DNA of 25,356 bases from Endozoicomonadaceae bacterium (GTDB lineage: Bacteria; Pseudomonadota; Gammaproteobacteria; Pseudomonadales; Endozoicomonadaceae), in the NCBI GenBank assembly GCA_023146365.1, contig JAGLCE010000041.1:1-25356 (forward strand). The letters run 5' to 3'. The notes under the pieces were generated by a model, which saw only the letters and a list, made by a program, of their open reading frames with translations, did not search any database and had not been told where the DNA came from. A program made the translations under genes and the position numbers. Positions 23,030 through 25,356 of this stretch are shown in pieces; within the stretch, counting starts at the first letter, position 1; every line of letters starts with the position of its first letter.

Positions 23030-24548
23030 ACCCTAGTTCCTGCAAAAAGCCCTGCATTTCAACTTCTAGGGTAGCTAATTCATCTTTAAGTTTGAGGCGT
23101 TCGGTGCGCACTGCAACGAGGTCGATCTCGGCTTCTTCTTCGAAGGTATCGACGTAGCGCGGAATGTTCAGGTTGAAGTCGTTTTCGGCAATTTCTTCAA
23201 AGGTGGCGAGGTATGAGTATTTGTCGGTCGTTTCACGCGCTTTGTAGGTGTCGAGTATTTTTTGAATATTATCTTCGGTGAGTAGGTTTTGGTTTTTACC
23301 CGATTTAAACTCGCGGCTAGCATCAATAAATAATACTTTATTATCTGTTTTTTGTTTTTTAAATAACAAAATAGCCGCAGGAATGCCGGTACCAAAAAAG
23401 AGTTTTTCAGGCAGGCCAATCACGGTATCTAGCAAGTTTTCTTCAATCAATTGCTTACGAATTTTACCTTCTGATGACGCTCGAAATAAAACCCCGTGCG
23501 GCACAACAACACCCATTCGCCCTGTTGTTGGCTTTAAGGTTTCGATCATGTGCGAAATAAAGGCGTAATCACCTTTTGTTTTGGGTGGCACGCCACGGCG
23601 AAAACGGCCATAAGGGTCGTTAGCGGCATCTTCATGCCCCCATTTATCTAAACTAAACGGCGGGTTGGCGGTTACCACATCAAAGTGCAATAAGCTGTTA
23701 CCGTCTTTTTCTTTAAGCTGCGGGTTACGAATGGTGTCGCCCCACTCAATGCGGTGGTTGTCTTCACCGTGTAGAAACATGTTCATTTTCGCCAGTGCCC
23801 AGGTAGAGCCAATAGCTTCTTGCCCGAACAATGCATATTTTTTTGAACCCTCAAATTGGTTGCGAATCTGGCGGCCACACTTCATTAACAATGAGCCTGA
23901 CCCACAGGCAGGGTCACAAATTCCATCACCTTCTTGAGGATCAAGAATAATGGAAAGTAAGTCGGAGACTTCTGGTGGTGTATAAAATTCCCCTGCGGTT
24001 TTACCACTGCCTGCAGCAAAATGTTTGATAAGGTATTCGTAGGCATTACCGATAATGTCGAGGCTACCTACGCGACTGGGGCGTAGGTTCATGATGTCTT
24101 TGCCGAAGTCTTCTAAAAGGTGGCGCAGTAAGTCGTTTTTTTGTTTTTCAGGCCCTAGCTTATCGGTGTTGAAACTGATGTCCTTGAAGACATTTTTTAG
24201 CTTGGTGCCGTTGGCTTCTTCAATAGCATGTAGGGCTTGGTCGATACGCTGGCCGTTACCTGCGGTGTGGCGCGCTTCGTATAAAGCCCAAAAGCTTGCG
24301 CCTTCGAGTAATACAAAACGCTGCTTAGCCATCATTGCGGTAATGAGGGCTGGGTTGTCGCCGTGTTGCTTAACGAGTTGATCGTATTCATCTTGGTATA
24401 CATCGGAGATGTATTTTAAGAACAGCATGGTGAGTACGAAATCTTTGTAGGTGTCGGAGCTTATAACGCCGCGAAATGTATCGCAGGCAGCCCATACGGC
24501 TTTGTTGACTTCGTCTTGGGTGATGGGGTTGTGTTGTTCTGTGCTCAT
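23022..24548 (-). CDS. hsdM: Type I DNA methyltransferase M subunit
   Basis: This 508-residue protein is the N6-adenine methyltransferase subunit of a type I system. The N-terminal helical domain (1-150) includes DFVLTMLFLKYISD. SAM-binding motif I is DPACGSG at 212-218, preceded by GEFYTPPEV at 186-194, and the catalytic motif IV is NPPF at 295-298. The helical C-terminus ends with EVEMQGFLQELGYE. All motifs are intact and the length is typical. The ATG has an AGGA ribosome-binding site about 9 bases upstream. Its partner HsdS is frameshifted, and a different HsdM tail lies closer to that hsdS. It is therefore doubtful that this HsdM is the original partner of the hsdS/hsdR in this window. 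Confidence 0.96.
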   Translation of the reverse strand: MSTEQHNPITQDEVNKAVWAACDTFRGVISSDTYKDFVLTMLFLKYISDVYQDEYDQLVKQHGDNPALITAMMAKQRFVLLEGASFWALYEARHTAGNGQRIDQALHAIEEANGTKLKNVFKDISFNTDKLGPEKQKNDLLRHLLEDFGKDIMNLRPSRVGSLDIIGNAYEYLIKHFAAGSGKTAGEFYTPPEVSDLLSIILDPQEGDGICDPACGSGSLLMKCGRQIRNQFEGSKKYALFGQEAIGSTWALAKMNMFLHGEDNHRIEWGDTIRNPQLKEKDGNSLLHFDVVTANPPFSLDKWGHEDAANDPYGRFRRGVPPKTKGDYAFISHMIETLKPTTGRMGVVVPHGVLFRASSEGKIRKQLIEENLLDTVIGLPEKLFFGTGIPAAILLFKKQKTDNKVLFIDASREFKSGKNQNLLTEDNIQKILDTYKARETTDKYSYLATFEEIAENDFNLNIPRYVDTFEEEAEIDLVAVRTERLKLKDELATLEVEMQGFLQELGYE

Positions 24549-24598
24549 ATTGGGTTGATCCTGTTTTATCTATTTCGTTAACGTTCTAGTGGTTTTGT

Positions 24599-25175
24599 TT
24601 ATTTCAGCAGGTCGGCAGCAATTTTATTCATGAGTGCCTTACTGTTTTCGATGAGTTGTAGGCACTTTTCCTGCTGTAGTGAAATGTTATTTTGTAGGGC
24701 TATTAAGCTGAATTGCTCGCTTATAGAGGGGGTTATAACTTCAATGTTTTCAACAACTTCTCGGCGTATAGATTTTGTTGTTGACCCTTCAGAGTTCTTT
24801 CTGAAGTAGTCTTGAATTCTTTTTTGATTAATCTGCCATGCAATAAATTCAGGCATAACTTGGTGTGAAAAATGCGGAGAGATGCTTATGTGGAAAAAAT
24901 ATTGTGCGGCAAGTGTCGGTACTGGAGGCTGCTCGTTTATAAAATAAGCGGTATTTTTGATGCCTCGAGAAACGAGTAGCAAGTCATTTTTAACAACCCA
25001 TTCTTGGCTTTGAGATACGGGTGCGGTTCTAACCATTGAACCCCATTTGATTTCTCTATTAGATAGAGGAGAAATCTTTAAGTTGGATCACGCGAGCGTC
25101 TTGCTCGGGAGCGTCGGTGAGCTTTTTTCTAAATGCGTGCCCTGCTCGAATAAGAGCTATTTCAGATAATTTCAT
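24599..25175 (-). pseudogene. Small HsdS-like single-recognition-domain gene, frameshifted
   Basis: From ATG 25175 the first frame reads MKLSEIALIRAGHAFRKKL...RVIQLKDFSS and stops at 25059-25061. The next frame carries LSNREIKWGS then MVRTAPVSQSQEW, LLLVSRGIKNTAYFI, ISPHFSHQVMPEFIAWQIN and ENIEVITPSISEQ to the stop at 24599. Joining them after a one-base shift near 25055-25070 gives about 192 residues, the normal size of the short 'subunit S' proteins found first in some type I operons. The ISEQ...LIENSKALMNKI end resembles the helix after an HsdS recognition domain. The 145-residue second frame can start at ATG 25036, but that would lack the N-terminal strand region. It is first in the operon, 50 bases before hsdM. 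It may once have provided or modified DNA specificity. Confidence 0.8.
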
Positions 25176-25198
25176 TTGTTTCTGCAGTAATAATTGTT

Positions 25199-25216
25199 TG
25201 AAAGTGTGAACTTTCA
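25199..25216. promoter_or_regulatory. Operator-like inverted repeat at the island promoter
   Basis: TGAAAG (25199-25204) and CTTTCA (25211-25216) form perfect 6-bp arms around 6 bases, 12 bases downstream of the predicted -10 box. That is a good place for a repressor, or a hairpin in the 5' leader. Confidence 0.45.
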
Positions 25217-25227
25217 CAACCAGATAA

Positions 25228-25257
25228 ATAGTACCGGCGATACCTTTAACTCGTCAA
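25228..25257 (-). promoter_or_regulatory. Predicted sigma-70 promoter of the restriction island
   Basis: On the minus strand TTGACG (25257-25252) and TACTAT (25233-25228) are separated by 18 bases. The predicted start is near 25221, giving a leader of about 46 bases to ATG 25175. No other promoter of this quality was seen on the minus strand before hsdM. Confidence 0.6.
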
Positions 25258-25284
25258 GTGTTTTTTTTTGCAGTATTGGTAATT

Positions 25285-25317
25285 ATGCAGGAGTAGCCCG
25301 TTGGCCAACTCCTGCAT
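25285..25317. other. Strong stem-loop upstream of the island
   Basis: ATGCAGGAGT (25285-25294) and ACTCCTGCAT (25308-25317) are perfect 10-bp arms around a 13-base loop that can itself pair (GCC/GGC). No T-run follows on either strand, so it is not a standard terminator. A second small hairpin (GATGC..GCATC) lies just to its right. Confidence 0.7.
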
Positions 25318-25356
25318 TATGCGCAATGATGCATTAGCATCACTGCTGGGTGATCA

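Noticed and set aside
13462..25175. CRISPR array or other repeat-spacer structure in the restriction island
   Set aside because: No regularly spaced direct repeats were seen. The repeats present are gene paralogues, the hsdS internal repeat and the yhcG palindromes.

Overview
The window looks like chromosomal DNA of a gammaproteobacterium, probably marine or host-associated, near the Oceanospirillales/Pseudomonadales. The evidence is a DusA/MlaA/OmpLA/ProQ-type gene set, and an mlaA gene followed by a receiver-phosphatase/STAS partner-switching pair, an order I recall from Pseudomonas. The species cannot be named from this sequence. A LIM/DA1-type metallopeptidase and a large beta-helix membrane protein hint at life with a eukaryotic host.

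Positions 1-12593 are mostly housekeeping, in order: a decayed IS256-family transposase remnant (-), a ProQ/FinO RNA chaperone (-), the LIM-DA1 peptidase (+), outer membrane phospholipase A (-), a small unknown gene (+), tRNA-Arg(CCT) (-), two overlapping glycosyltransferase-family genes (+), mlaA (+), a response regulator-PP2C phosphatase with its STAS partner (+) and a clear terminator, dusA (+), and a 626-residue AT-rich beta-helix protein with one C-terminal membrane segment (+).

Positions 12603-13456 are an IS5-family (IS427-like) element. It has imperfect inverted repeats and a TA target duplication inside CTAG, and it sits between the stop codons of two convergent genes.

Positions 13462-25175 are a type I restriction-modification island, all on the minus strand. 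Reading from its promoter near 25228-25257: small HsdS-like gene (frameshifted), hsdM (intact), dinD (intact), yhcG copy 1 (frameshifted and truncated), an orphan HsdM C-terminal tail, a second dinD-like gene (in-frame TAG), a possible third HsdM-like tail, hsdS (frameshifted in the second target-recognition domain), yhcG copy 2 (two in-frame stops), a DUF6933-like gene, hsdR (intact), and a YgjP-type metallopeptidase. HsdM and HsdR are open, but every specificity-type subunit is broken. The repeated 'HsdM tail then cargo gene' pattern suggests that hsdM-hsdS junctions were repeatedly recombined, so the locus is probably a chimera of two or more type I systems. Both yhcG copies also carry a perfect DNA palindrome at the same place in the protein. 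These island features are the most novel material in the window.
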